Assembly: GCF_963668165.1 (NCBI RefSeq)
Contig: NZ_OY764211.1
Location: forward strand, 372,001-436,000
Length of the DNA: 64,000 nt
Reading direction: 5' to 3'
Source of the DNA: Marispirochaeta sp.
GTDB lineage: Bacteria; Spirochaetota; Spirochaetia; JC444; Marispirochaetaceae
Part shown: piece after piece, positions 33,619 to 41,975 of the stretch
Position numbering within the stretch: position 1 is the first letter of the stretch
How the letters are laid out: each line of letters begins with the position of its first letter
Program-made: the position numbers and the translations under genes
Notes under the pieces: generated by a model
What the model was told of the DNA's origin: nothing
Seen by the model: only the letters and a program-made list of their open reading frames with translations
Databases searched by the model: none

Positions 33619-35482
33619 GTGCGCCAAGAAGACAGCAATTCGCCGAAAGGAGGAACTGTCATGTTTAACTGAAGATGAGGGAGGGCCCCTCGGAGCCGGC
33701 ATGCAGGTGTAGGCTCCAAACCACCATAAGCTGCTGTGGCCAAAAGCCATGGTAGTGAGCGTTATGGAAAAGGCAGAGCAAGACTCTGTCAGGTATGTAC
33801 CAATGGAGACGAACACCCGTGAACCATTGATAAAGTGTCGAAAGCGTAGGGATGTCATCAAAACCGGGAAGTAGTCGTTAGCCCGGGATAAGTCTGGAAG
33901 GAACCTGCTTACTGATCAGACGGTGGCCGGCATGGAGATGGCGTGAACGTGGTACAGGCTTCAGTTGAGAACTTGGGAACCTACGACTCCGATGAGAAGG
34001 GAGAAAATCAAGTGGAAGCCCCACAAGATTGAGAGTACCAATACGGAGTATAGGGGCGGAACAGCTTGTAGTAGTGTTGAAGCTTCTGTAATGGGAGTGG
34101 AGCGAAGAAGCTGTATTATCCAGCTTTGGAAGCTGGTCAACCGAAAGGGAGGAGCCAATGGACAAAGCAAAGTCGTACGAGATATCCAGGCACACGGTGC
34201 TGGAGGCATTTCAACGAGTAAAAGCGAATAAGGGGAAGGCTGGTATAGACAATGAGAGCCTTGATGCATTTGAAACCGATCTGAAGAATAACCTATACAA
34301 GATTTGGAATCGGATGTCATCGGGAAGCTATTTTCCCCCGGCCGTGAAAGCAGTGGAGATACCCAAGAAGCAGGGCGGAAATCGAGTGTTGGGAATACCG
34401 ACAGTGTCGGATCGAGTGGCGCAGATGGTCGCAAAGATCTACTTTGAACCGGAAGTTGAACCGCATTTCCATAAAGATTCTTATGGATACAGGCCAGGAA
34501 AATCGGCAATTAACGCGGTGGCAGTTACGAGAGAACGATGCTGGAGGTATAACTGGGTGCTGGAGTATGATATCAAGGGCTTGTTTGACAACATTGACCA
34601 TGACCTGCTGATGAAAGCAGTAAGGAAGCATACGGACATCCCCTGGGTGATACTCTATATTGAGAGGTGGCTTAAAGCACCATTCCAGAAGGCTGATGGA
34701 ACAGTAGTAAAGCGGACAAAAGGCACTCCCCAAGGGGGTGTTATCAGTCCTGTTCTGGCAAACCTGTTTCTCCATTATGCTTTTGACATGTGGATGGATA
34801 GAACCCACCCGGACAAGCCGTTTGCCCGCTACGCTGATGATGGCGTTGTGCACTGCAGAAACCTGCAAGCTGCGGAAGAACTGTACAAAAGCTTGAGAGA
34901 ACGGTTTGAGGAATGCAAACTGGAGATACACCCGGAGAAAAGCAAGATCGTCTATTGTAAAGATGATGATCGAAAAGAAAGGTATGAGCATACATCGTTT
35001 GATTTTCTGGGGTATACATTCCGTCCAAGAAGATCCAAAAATCGGTATGGAAAGCACTTTATCAACTTTACACCCGCAGTGAGTAACAAGGCAAAGAAAG
35101 CAATGAGACAGACCGTCAGGGGTTGGAGAATGCACTTAAAGAATGAAAAATCCCTGGAAGATTTGTCGAGGATGTTCAATCCTGTAATACGGGGATGGAT
35201 GCAGTATTACGGACGCTTTTACAAATCGGAGATGTACTCGGTATTAAGACATGTTGACCGGGCATTAGTAAAATGGGTCAGACGGAAGTTCAAGAAACTA
35301 AGACATCAAAGACGAGCAACCCATTGGCTTGGAAGCATCGCCAAAAGAGATGCAAAATTATTTCACCATTGGCATGTGTGGAAGATTCGACCAGCGGCTG
35401 GATAATGGGAGCCGGATGAGCCGAGAGGTTCAAGTCCGGTTCTGCGAGAGCCTCGGGGTGCGATTCCCCGGGGCCACTCACC
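33619..35482 (+). mobile_element. Group II intron, copy 1 (1,864 bp)
   Basis: The 5' end is GTGCGCC, fitting the group II GUGYG consensus. A ribozyme region of about 540 bases precedes the RT gene. Domain V (about 35409-35443, GAGCCGGA...TCCGGTTC) and a domain VI-like hairpin follow it. The ends are defined by comparison with copy 2 at 54498-56361; the junction has a one-base ambiguity. Only one base differs in my comparison (G34373 versus A55252, synonymous). The left flank is antisense istA ending CTATGCGGATGTTG; the right flank is the C-terminal half of another intron's RT, starting directly after its YADD codons. Confidence 0.92.
34158..35405 (+). CDS. ltrA: Group II intron reverse transcriptase/maturase (copy 1)
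   Basis: A 415-residue intron-encoded protein with RT blocks from GKAGIDNESLDAFETDL through GYRPGKSAINAVAVTRERCW, VLEYDIKGLFDNIDHDLLMK, GTPQGGVISPVLANLFLHYA and FARYADDGVVHC. The maturase domain X carries RGWMQYYGRFYKSEMYSVLR. A C-terminal HNH endonuclease domain is absent. It is intact and identical in translation to copy 2. Its own YADD codons read TAC GCT GAT GAT, unlike the target's TAT GCG GAT GAT. The protein should promote splicing and retrohoming of its intron. Confidence 0.95.
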   Translation: MDKAKSYEISRHTVLEAFQRVKANKGKAGIDNESLDAFETDLKNNLYKIWNRMSSGSYFPPAVKAVEIPKKQGGNRVLGIPTVSDRVAQMVAKIYFEPEVEPHFHKDSYGYRPGKSAINAVAVTRERCWRYNWVLEYDIKGLFDNIDHDLLMKAVRKHTDIPWVILYIERWLKAPFQKADGTVVKRTKGTPQGGVISPVLANLFLHYAFDMWMDRTHPDKPFARYADDGVVHCRNLQAAEELYKSLRERFEECKLEIHPEKSKIVYCKDDDRKERYEHTSFDFLGYTFRPRRSKNRYGKHFINFTPAVSNKAKKAMRQTVRGWRMHLKNEKSLEDLSRMFNPVIRGWMQYYGRFYKSEMYSVLRHVDRALVKWVRRKFKKLRHQRRATHWLGSIAKRDAKLFHHWHVWKIRPAAG

Positions 35483-36033
35483 TGGTAGTGCATTGCAGAA
35501 CCAGGGAAGAGGCAGAAGAGTTTCTGACTGAAATAACAAAGAGATTTCAAGCGTGTCTGTTGACCGTTCATCCGGAGAAAACCAAGATTGTGTACTGTAA
35601 GGATGACAATCGTCGAGGGGAATATCGGGAAACATCATTTGATTTTCTCGGTTTTACCTTTAGGCCCCGCAAGGTGAAGAATAGTAATGGTCAAATGTTT
35701 GTGAGTTTCTCGCCTGCCGTTAGCCGTAAGGCTACGGCATCAATACGGGCCACGATCCGAAGCTGGAGAGTGCACGCACAAACGAGGGGATCACTTTCGC
35801 AGCTGGTGGAGAACTATAACCCAAAGCTGCGGGGATGGTTATTGTACTATGGTGCGTTTGGGAAAACGGAAATGAAGTCGATCTGTCTGATGTTTCACAC
35901 GGCATTAATCAAATGGGCGAAGAACAAGTTCAAACGATTAAAGAGGAGTTGGTGCAAAGCCCGTGCGTTCATAACAAATATAGCACGCCGGGATCCTAAA
36001 CTCTTGGCCTACTGGGAATGGAAATTATGTTGA
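35483..36033 (+). pseudogene. C-terminal half of a second group II intron RT (host of copy 1)
   Basis: The frame begins right after the inserted intron with (C)TG GTA GTG CAT, that is LVVHCRTREEAEEFLTEITK, which normally follows RYADD. It continues through IVYCKDDNRRGEYRETSFDF, LGFTFRPRKVKNSNGQMFVS and the X-domain RGWLLYYGAFGKTEMKSICL to TGA at 36033. The N-terminal half up to YADD is missing on the left, where istA is found instead. The protein is similar to, but distinct from, the inner intron's RT. Confidence 0.9.
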
Positions 36034-36123
36034 ACTGGCTGATTATGAAGAGCCGTATGATGGGAGACTGTCACGTACGGTTCTGTGAGAGCCTCGGGGT
36101 GAAATCCCTCTGGGCTACTCGAC
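36034..36123 (+). other. Domains V-VI and 3' end of the truncated host intron
   Basis: GAGCCGTATGATGGGAGAC ... GTACGGTTCTGTGAGAG is a domain V hairpin (about 36049-36091). It is followed by a domain VI stem (CTCGGGGTGAAATCCC) and the end CTACTCGAC. It is the 3' end of the intron whose RT is split by copy 1; its 5' half is absent. Confidence 0.75.
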
Positions 36124-36225
36124 TGCATCCCGGAAAACGCTGGGATATCTGCTCCAATTATTTAATTCTTTGTTACATAAGAAGATTGTTCATTGATACG
36201 TAATAGAGAAGGAAGAATTTTCAGG

Positions 36226-36249
36226 AGGACGGGCCGTTTGGCCCGTTCT
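36226..36249. terminator. Hairpin, terminator-like
   Basis: A 10-bp stem AGGACGGGCC / GGCCCGTTCT with a 4-base loop. A similar hairpin (AGGACGAGCC-CGAAA-GGCTCGTCCT) occurs at 48621-48645, in each case a short distance beyond the 3' end of a GxxExxY gene. Confidence 0.5.
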
Positions 36250-36273
36250 TCATAATCGTTTATACAGCCGACT

Positions 36274-36296
36274 AAAAAAGGGGGAGCTACTCCCCC
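36274..36296 (-). terminator. Terminator overlapping the GxxExxY stop codon
   Basis: On the minus strand CTCCCCC/GGGGGAG-type arms (36290-36296 with 36280-36286) flank a 3-base loop that is itself the TAG stop codon (36287-36289). A six-base T-run follows (complement of 36274-36279). The third GxxExxY gene has a comparable stem plus T-run at 57781-57800. Confidence 0.7.
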
Positions 36297-36667
36297 GTGA
36301 TGATAAACCTGCGCCATTGTACCTTGTTGTTGCGAAAGTTAATAAGGTAGCCGACAGGAACCTTGGACAGACGCAGGTAATTTATAAGCTGCGCCTCCAT
36401 GGCTGCCGTGAACTGCCGAACGGACTTGAGTTCCAGGATAATACTGTTTGCAACAACCAGGTCAGCAATGTAAGCACCGGCCAGTTCGCCCTTGTAATAG
36501 AGGGGATAGATTTTTTCCGTACTGAAGGGAATACCCCTCTTTTTAAGTTCGATAACCAGGGCGCCATGATAGGCGGATTCCAGGAGCCCGGGACCACAGA
36601 TGTTATGAACCGAAAAGACTGCTCCCAGCACCTGATGAGACAATTCCTTGAAAGCTATGTGTGCCAT
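36287..36667 (-). CDS. GxxExxY protein (PD-(D/E)XK-like)
   Basis: A 126-residue protein named for its motif, here GPGLLESAYHGALVIELKKR (G-x-x-E-x-x-Y). YIADLVVANSIILELKSV carries the D...ExK residues of the nuclease-like core, and MEAQLINYLRLSKVPVGYLI is the conserved end. The function of the family is unknown; many genomes carry several copies. Start at 36667 (MAHIAFKELSHQVLG) is preferred to a frame ten codons longer. Group II intron III begins 79 bp upstream of this start. Confidence 0.88.
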   Translation of the reverse strand: MAHIAFKELSHQVLGAVFSVHNICGPGLLESAYHGALVIELKKRGIPFSTEKIYPLYYKGELAGAYIADLVVANSIILELKSVRQFTAAMEAQLINYLRLSKVPVGYLINFRNNKVQWRRFIITGE

Positions 36668-36745
36668 ACTGCACCTCCTGTTTTTCTTACCAAACACCTG
36701 CCAAGCGAGGAGCAGTCACAGGGCGAAGAGCGACAGCGCCCCTTG

Positions 36746-38794
36746 GTGTGCCCGGCATGGGTACTAACTAACAGGTGCAAATCCTGTAATCACCCCTGAA
36801 AGGAGGGAAGATTTAGACGACGGCAAGGGTGCCCGAAGAAACCCAATGACTCCGCTTAAGAAGCTAAGCATGAAAGGAAGTTGTTGGGCCAATGAGGGAT
36901 CTGAAGGAAGCCTGAGTCAAGATACCTGCCTGAACGCAAGTGAACCTTCGTGAGGCCGTGTCGGAGGGAAGAGGTGCCCAAGACCACCGAAGACCTATAT
37001 CCTTTTGCGTAACACCGATGAGGTATGGAAGGCAGGCGAGGTATCAAGAAGCTAGTACCCTTACCCGGGGAGGAGCCGTTGGCTTGGGAACTGTGTAACA
37101 GCGACATGAGATTCCCTAAGACATCCAGCAATGGATGTCTTATGAGCCAAGGGCTTTCAGATGAAGCCATAGTAGCCATAAAACCGAGTGCCGATGAGAG
37201 TACGGTGACGTATTCGAGGATAAACCACTGGGAAAGAGACAGGGATGTCAAAGGTGAAGGGTGGAACATGCAAGCGAGCTTGAAAAGCTCACCAATAACT
37301 ACTCCCGAGGAGTTTTTGTCTACGGAGCCATACGGAGGACCGAAACGTATATGAGGTCTACATCCGCAGGGTCTGAACGTTGAGACGGGAGTGCAAGGAG
37401 TGACCGTGAACCAGTACGAGCTGGCCATCGAACAACCAAGTCTCTTCGAATCGCTGTGTACCGTATCAGTCCTACAACGAGGATTCAAGGCCGTGAAACG
37501 CAATGGAGGATCACCCGGCATTGACGGGGTAAAGATCCAGGAGTTTGAACGGAACCTAAACGAAGAGCTGCTCCTCCTCCAGAAGGAACTGGCAGGATGG
37601 ACGTACAAACCCAAACCGGTGAGACGGGTAGAAATACCCAAACCGGGCCCACAAGCAGGAGTCCGACTATTGGGCGTCCCATGCATCCGCGATCGTGTGG
37701 TGCAGGCGGCCATAAAATACCTGCTTGAACCTCTGTATGAACCGCAGTTCTCGGATTCGAGCTACGGGTTCAGACCACATCGAAGCCAAAAGCAGGCAGT
37801 GGCCAAAGCGAAAGCACTTGTGCAAAGCGGAAAAGAGTACGTGGTGGATATCGATCTATCGAAGTTCTTCGACCGTGTTAACCATGACCGACTCATCCGG
37901 CGTCTATCGGAAACGATCCAGGACAAGCGAATCTTACGTCTGATCGGAGAGACCTTACGAAGTGGCGTCATGAACAACGGTGTTGTGTCCGCCACCCAGG
38001 AAGGAACAACCCAAGGGTCACCGTTAAGTCCACTACTGAGCAACGTCGTCCTTGACGAGTTAGACAAGGAGTTGGAACGGCGGGGACTTGAATTTTGCCG
38101 ATACGCTGACGATAGCAACATCTTCGTGAAAACGGAGAAAGCAGCGCAACGAGTCATGGCGAGTATAACGAAGTTTATCGAAGGGAAGCTCAAGCTCAAG
38201 ATTAATCGGGGCAAGAGTAAAGTGGCTCTGTCCAGGTACGTGAAATTCCTTGGTATGACTATCATAGCCGGAACGATAGCGATATCGGCGGCATCAATAA
38301 ACCGAGCGATGGAACGCATCAAAGAGCTTACCCCACGGGGGACAAGATACACCTTGGAGCAGACTATCCAGAGGATAAACCAATGGTACAGTGGATGGGC
38401 ATCGTATTATGGGATGACCCAATATCCCGCACAATTGCGGAACATTGAGGCACATGTACGAAGACGGCTGCGAGCAAGAATCATTGATCAACAGAAGCGA
38501 AGACGACACGTGGTGAGAACATTTATGAGAAGAGGCGTTTCCGAAACTACTGCAAAGAAGGCGGTGTATTCGAACAAGAAACGATGGGCATTGAGTAAAA
38601 CAATGGCGGCGGGGCTGGCGTTTCCGAACACCTGGTTCATCGAGACGATGGGTCAGATTGTCCGGTCCGATGATGACCTACCGCACTGGTTTACGGTGAA
38701 ACGATGGATCAAGCTTACATGAGGAGCCGTGTACGAGACCCGTACGCACGGTTCTGTGAGAGGACGGCGGGCATAAGCCCGCCTCCTACTCGAT
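36746..38794 (+). mobile_element. Group II intron III (about 2.05 kb)
   Basis: The 5' end GTGTGCCCGGCATGGG fits GUGYG. About 650 bases of ribozyme precede the RT gene. Domain V (GAGCCGTGTACG...CGCACGGTTC, about 38723-38757) and domain VI (GGCGGGC-ATAA-GCCCGCC then CTACTCGAT) end near 38794 (plus or minus one or two bases). Just upstream is a hairpin GGGCG...CGCCC, so it may have inserted behind a terminator-like stem. It separates a GxxExxY gene from its probable upstream DNA. Confidence 0.85.
37406..38722 (+). CDS. ltrA: Group II intron reverse transcriptase/maturase (intron III)
   Basis: About 438 residues, intact. RT blocks are GGSPGIDGVKIQEFERNLNE, VRRVEIPKPGPQAGVRLLGV, SSYGFRPHRSQKQAVAKAKA, YVVDIDLSKFFDRVNHDRLI, TQGSPLSPLLSNVVLDELDK and LEFCRYADDSNIFVKTEKAA. 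The maturase region is QWYSGWASYYGMTQYPAQLR, with a basic C-terminus and no HNH domain. I prefer GTG at 37406, five bases after AAGGAG; GTGs at 37391 and 37400 are alternatives. Its YADD codons are TAC GCT GAC GAT, not the spelling hit by the 1,864-bp intron. Confidence 0.93.
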   Translation: MNQYELAIEQPSLFESLCTVSVLQRGFKAVKRNGGSPGIDGVKIQEFERNLNEELLLLQKELAGWTYKPKPVRRVEIPKPGPQAGVRLLGVPCIRDRVVQAAIKYLLEPLYEPQFSDSSYGFRPHRSQKQAVAKAKALVQSGKEYVVDIDLSKFFDRVNHDRLIRRLSETIQDKRILRLIGETLRSGVMNNGVVSATQEGTTQGSPLSPLLSNVVLDELDKELERRGLEFCRYADDSNIFVKTEKAAQRVMASITKFIEGKLKLKINRGKSKVALSRYVKFLGMTIIAGTIAISAASINRAMERIKELTPRGTRYTLEQTIQRINQWYSGWASYYGMTQYPAQLRNIEAHVRRRLRARIIDQQKRRRHVVRTFMRRGVSETTAKKAVYSNKKRWALSKTMAAGLAFPNTWFIETMGQIVRSDDDLPHWFTVKRWIKLT

Positions 38795-38962
38795 ACGGCG
38801 AGGAGCGGGCGGTACACTGGAAAGAACAGGAGGCGAGAAGAGGAAAACTAAACCGCTGATGAACACTGATGATACAGGGTACAACGGAGAAGCGGTTCAC
38901 TGATGAAACAGGACGAAGCAGGGTAGCGATGAGCAAAAGGAATCTGATATAATCTCAGCATC

Positions 38963-40402
38963 ATGAAAAGTACGGTTCAAACACATAAACGACAAAAATC
39001 AGCGAACCGCCCCCGTGCGCATACCCGAACCATCAGCGGGGCCCCCCTGCATTGCCCCATATCGATCAGTGGTTCAATAACTTCTCTAATCTGTGACAGA
39101 AACACCCACTACAGCTACGACAACAACGGGAATGTAATAGAAGAACGGGAAGGCGGCCCCTCGGCAGAAGCCTCCGCCGGAGTTTCCACCCTGGTAAAGG
39201 ACGAGGCCTTGCGCTCGGTCAACCGCGGCTTTGCCCTGATACGGAACCCCGATGAGAGCGAAGAGACCGTCGCCATGCGAAGCTATGAATGGGACGAAGA
39301 GAACCGGCTGACCGGCTACGCTGACAGGCGGGTGAACATGGCCTATGTGTATGACGCCGATAATCAGCGGACGGTAAAGTACCACATACAGGCAGGAGAA
39401 GAGACCCTCTACTTTGACCAGTTCTGGCAGGGGGTAAACGAGGACAGCGACTTCCGTCAGTCCAAGCACATCTATCTGGGAGAAACCCGTATCGCAACAC
39501 GCTTAAACCTGGAATCGCGGAACGGAAGTACAGACTCCAGCTATGAGCTGGTGAACACCTACTACTACCACCCGGACCACCTGGGAAGCGCCCAGTTCGT
39601 AAGCGACCGGGATGGAGGCCAGTACGAGCACATGGAATACACCCCCTACGGAGAGCTGTGGGAGGAACAGGTCTCCGACAGCTACGACATGATACCCTTC
39701 CGCTTTACCGCAAAGGAGTGGGACTCCGAGACTGAGCTGTATTATTACGGGGCGAGGTACCTTGATCCGAAGCGGGGGAGGTGGATGAGTGCGGATCCGG
39801 CGGGGGCGGAGCTTATGAACCCGATGGAGCGAAACCGGGAAGGAAAACTGGTTCAGAAGAAAGATTATTCACTGATTGAGGCATTTAACTGGTATTCGTA
39901 TGTGTCGAATAATCCTATTAAGTATGTGGATCCGACGGGGTTGGATACGTGGTATTTCGGTCTAGTAGCTCAGATTGATATCCCATTTTTAAACTTTATT
40001 AAACCAAATCTACCAAATGAGATATCATCAGCTCTCGGTTTGTACTATGACACGGATGATAAATCTTTTGGTTGGTATAATGTAAATTCATATGGTCAAT
40101 CGGTTATTCCTGATGTTCAGGCAGGGTTTGAGATAGGCGTTACTGAACTTGAAGCTGATGACTATTTCAGCAGATCCACTGGTACAATCGAAACTTCAAT
40201 AATATTTTCAGAGTCATTGGTTATAGATGATGAAACTGGTGAGGTTATTGCTACTGAGAGTGGATTATCTGTATCTGCACTCGGGTTAAAATTGACCAGT
40301 GTATTTGGGAAGATCGCTGAGACTTTCTTTGGATTTGACTTGAGTGGACGACAAGATTTCGCGACAAATCAGGAATTAATTGATTTGTCTGGAGATGACT
40401 AA
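38963..40402 (+). CDS. N-truncated Rhs/YD-repeat protein with variable tip (Rhs-1)
   Basis: The first about 48 residues are unrelated, basic sequence; Rhs sequence starts abruptly at about 39105 (HYSYDNNGNVIEEREGG). YD repeats follow, then VNTYYYHPDHLGSAQFVSDR, MEYTPYGELWEEQV, FTAKEWDSETELYYYGARYL and the core boundary NWYSYVSNNPIKYVDPTG at about residue 325. Beyond it lies an AT-rich tip of about 150 residues with no recognised toxin domain. Tips after DPxG in Rhs proteins are typically toxins; here that is inferred from position. A two-TM gene starts on the last base of its stop (TAATG). Confidence 0.85.
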   Translation: MKSTVQTHKRQKSANRPRAHTRTISGAPLHCPISISGSITSLICDRNTHYSYDNNGNVIEEREGGPSAEASAGVSTLVKDEALRSVNRGFALIRNPDESEETVAMRSYEWDEENRLTGYADRRVNMAYVYDADNQRTVKYHIQAGEETLYFDQFWQGVNEDSDFRQSKHIYLGETRIATRLNLESRNGSTDSSYELVNTYYYHPDHLGSAQFVSDRDGGQYEHMEYTPYGELWEEQVSDSYDMIPFRFTAKEWDSETELYYYGARYLDPKRGRWMSADPAGAELMNPMERNREGKLVQKKDYSLIEAFNWYSYVSNNPIKYVDPTGLDTWYFGLVAQIDIPFLNFIKPNLPNEISSALGLYYDTDDKSFGWYNVNSYGQSVIPDVQAGFEIGVTELEADDYFSRSTGTIETSIIFSESLVIDDETGEVIATESGLSVSALGLKLTSVFGKIAETFFGFDLSGRQDFATNQELIDLSGDD

Positions 40403-40638
40403 TGATCGGTAAAATTATTTGCATCATTACTGGTTTTATCGCAATCTTTTTTGGCGTAATGCTAATCTCTTCTTATAAAAAATTTATTTACCAATATAAG
40501 AATAGGCTTGGTAGCAGTGACTATGGTATTCAAGTAAGATTCTTGAAAATTGTTGGTTTTGCTTTCGTTCTAATTGGAGTACTACTTTCTATTTTATCAG
40601 GAGTTGGTATAGTAATGGATTTGTTGAGTTGTTGTTAA
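40402..40638 (+). CDS. Two-TM small protein coupled to the Rhs-1 tip, candidate immunity protein
   Basis: A 78-residue protein with membrane segments at about 4-22 (KIICIITGFIAIFFGVMLI) and 50-72 (IVGFAFVLIGVLLSILSGVG) and a basic loop between them. The ATG shares a base with the Rhs stop. A similar protein follows the second Rhs tip at 47681: both begin MIG, have IFFG at the end of TM1, a basic loop, and a second TM at the same distance. Placement directly after a toxin-like tip suggests immunity; the similarity and position are seen, the role is inferred. Confidence 0.6.
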   Translation: MIGKIICIITGFIAIFFGVMLISSYKKFIYQYKNRLGSSDYGIQVRFLKIVGFAFVLIGVLLSILSGVGIVMDLLSCC

Positions 40639-40874
40639 TGTCCACTTTGATATCACACGCGTTGTACAAGCCCGCTCGTAAGATTGGGTGTTACGAACCA
40701 GAATCTGATCGTTTTTTGAATAGTATAATGCTGTTAGATTTTGTCGACAATAATTTGGTAATACTGGAAGGACAGAACTCCCTGGCGAAGGTTGTTATTA
40801 CATGGGGAAAGAAACTATCGTCATGTGGATAATCCATTCGTCACCCGCCCCGCCCAATCGGGAGCTTAAGCGCA

Positions 40875-41368
40875 ACCCCGCTACTAAATCTATGGGGATT
40901 TAATAGCGGGGTCGGTTTTCGCCGTCCGTGGCTCAAACCTTGCGCCTAAGCAGCGATTGAGCGCCATTGGCCCCTCGTGGGCCAACGGTAAAGGGCGCCC
41001 GCCTGAGTAGGGAATAAGCCGGTTGGCAGTTTTTGGTGCCAGGCGGGAGTGTGGTGTTTTTGCAAGGTCGTTGCGGAGAGTGCGGGTTTGAAGTTCCCGC
41101 GTCGGAAAAGTAGACAGAATCGTGATTGATTCTGTCTACACCGGGCACAACGGAACGAGGTACCTGAGAGCGCATGGACGCGCGATCAGACGGCGAAGGC
41201 ATGGATGCCTTGAGCCGTATTGCTGCAAAACATACCGCTGTTGACCAGTCTGTGCGCGAGTGCGAGCGGAAAGGGCTTGGTGAGCGTAACTTCGCATAAT
41301 GGGCCATTATGGGAAGTTACGCGGTCTGGAAGAAAAATGACTGATACTGAGTCATTTTTCTTCCAGAC
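40875..41368. repeat. Cluster of long inverted repeats (at least five hairpins in 500 bp)
   Basis: Between Rhs-1 and the YoeB module lies non-coding DNA with: 40875-40912 (17-bp arms, two mismatches, core ACCCCGCTA); 40967-40985 (7-bp perfect, TTGGCCC); 41110-41139 (12-bp perfect, GTAGACAGAATC, 6-base loop); 41286-41320 (17-bp arms, one mismatch, one-base centre); 41324-41368 (19-bp perfect, GTCTGGAAGAAAAATGACT, 7-base loop). No credible gene occupies 40640-41420. The arms are unrelated to one another in sequence. Confidence 0.85.
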
Positions 41369-41424
41369 ACCAATGCCCGTGGAGCCGCTTAGAAGGCGCG
41401 GTGCGGGGGTGGGTTCTTTTCCGA

Positions 41425-41685
41425 TTATTTCCGGTAATGATACTTGCATGAGATAATAGTAAGAGTTTCGTTCTCATATTTGTATATGAGTCGATGCTCG
41501 TCAGTGATACGTCTTGACCAGTACCCGGATAATTCATTCTTCAGCGGTTCCGGCTTTCCGATACCCTGGAATGGGGTTCGGGAAGCATCTTTAATAAGTT
41601 CGCCGATTTTTTTGAATATTTTCTTATCTTCACGGGCCCACGACTGAAAATCTTCAAAAGCCGTATATTCAAAAGCAACGATCAT
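41425..41685 (-). CDS. yoeB: YoeB/Txe-family toxin (mRNA interferase)
   Basis: An 86-residue RelE-fold ribosome-dependent mRNase. Family blocks: FEDFQSWAREDKKIFKKIGE, GIGKPEPLKNELSGYWSRRI, TDEHRLIYKYENETLTIISC and KYHYRK, which include the Glu, Arg, His and terminal Tyr used in catalysis. The start overlaps the antitoxin stop by four bases (ATGA), the standard coupling of this module. Confidence 0.95.
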   Translation of the reverse strand: MIVAFEYTAFEDFQSWAREDKKIFKKIGELIKDASRTPFQGIGKPEPLKNELSGYWSRRITDEHRLIYKYENETLTIISCKYHYRK

Positions 41686-41906
41686 AGGTCGTCGATATTG
41701 ACCTGAACAAGATTCTTTCCGTTCTTGACATTCTCGACAGCGGTGAGAAGATGTTCCCGGTTTGCCTCGTTTTTCAGAAGATATTCTGTTTCATCTTCAA
41801 CTTCCTGGACAATAATTTCAATTTCCCGGTGACGGTACGCGCTTTTTACGGCTTTAACGAAGTCTGTGGTCAATTCATCGGCCTTAAGCCGGTATGTAGA
41901 GAACAT
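41682..41906 (-). CDS. YefM/Axe-like antitoxin
   Basis: A 74-residue partner of the YoeB toxin. The N-terminus FSTYRLKADELTTDFVKAVK is the DNA-binding Phd/YefM-type part, though it is less typical than in E. coli; the C-terminal ENVKNGKNLVQVNIDDL fits the toxin-neutralising tail (GKNLVxVxxDDL pattern). Such antitoxins bind their own promoter, so autoregulation is expected. Confidence 0.88.
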   Translation of the reverse strand: MFSTYRLKADELTTDFVKAVKSAYRHREIEIIVQEVEDETEYLLKNEANREHLLTAVENVKNGKNLVQVNIDDL

Positions 41907-41975
41907 ATTATTCCTCCAGCTCTAATGTGCCTTGATTTGGAATGATAATCAAGGTTGTTGTGCTGCAGAGAGCAC

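Noticed and set aside
34317..35135. Minus-strand frame of 272 codons inside the intron RT (and the same at 55196-56014)
   Set aside because: Antisense shadow of an intact, conserved RT; it recurs only because the intron is duplicated.
36266..36275. AGCCGACTA near 36,266 as the second attachment site of the tRNA-Thr island
   Set aside because: Only about eight bases match the tRNA 3' end and in inverted orientation; it is better explained as part of the GxxExxY terminator.
40629..40832. 67-codon frame after the Rhs-1 two-TM gene
   Set aside because: Overlaps the previous gene, has no ribosome site and an unconvincing sequence.
40921..41370. Integron attC sites as an explanation of the hairpin cluster
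   Set aside because: The expected RYYYAAC and GTTRRRY core boxes are not paired at the stem ends, and no integron-type integrase is nearby.
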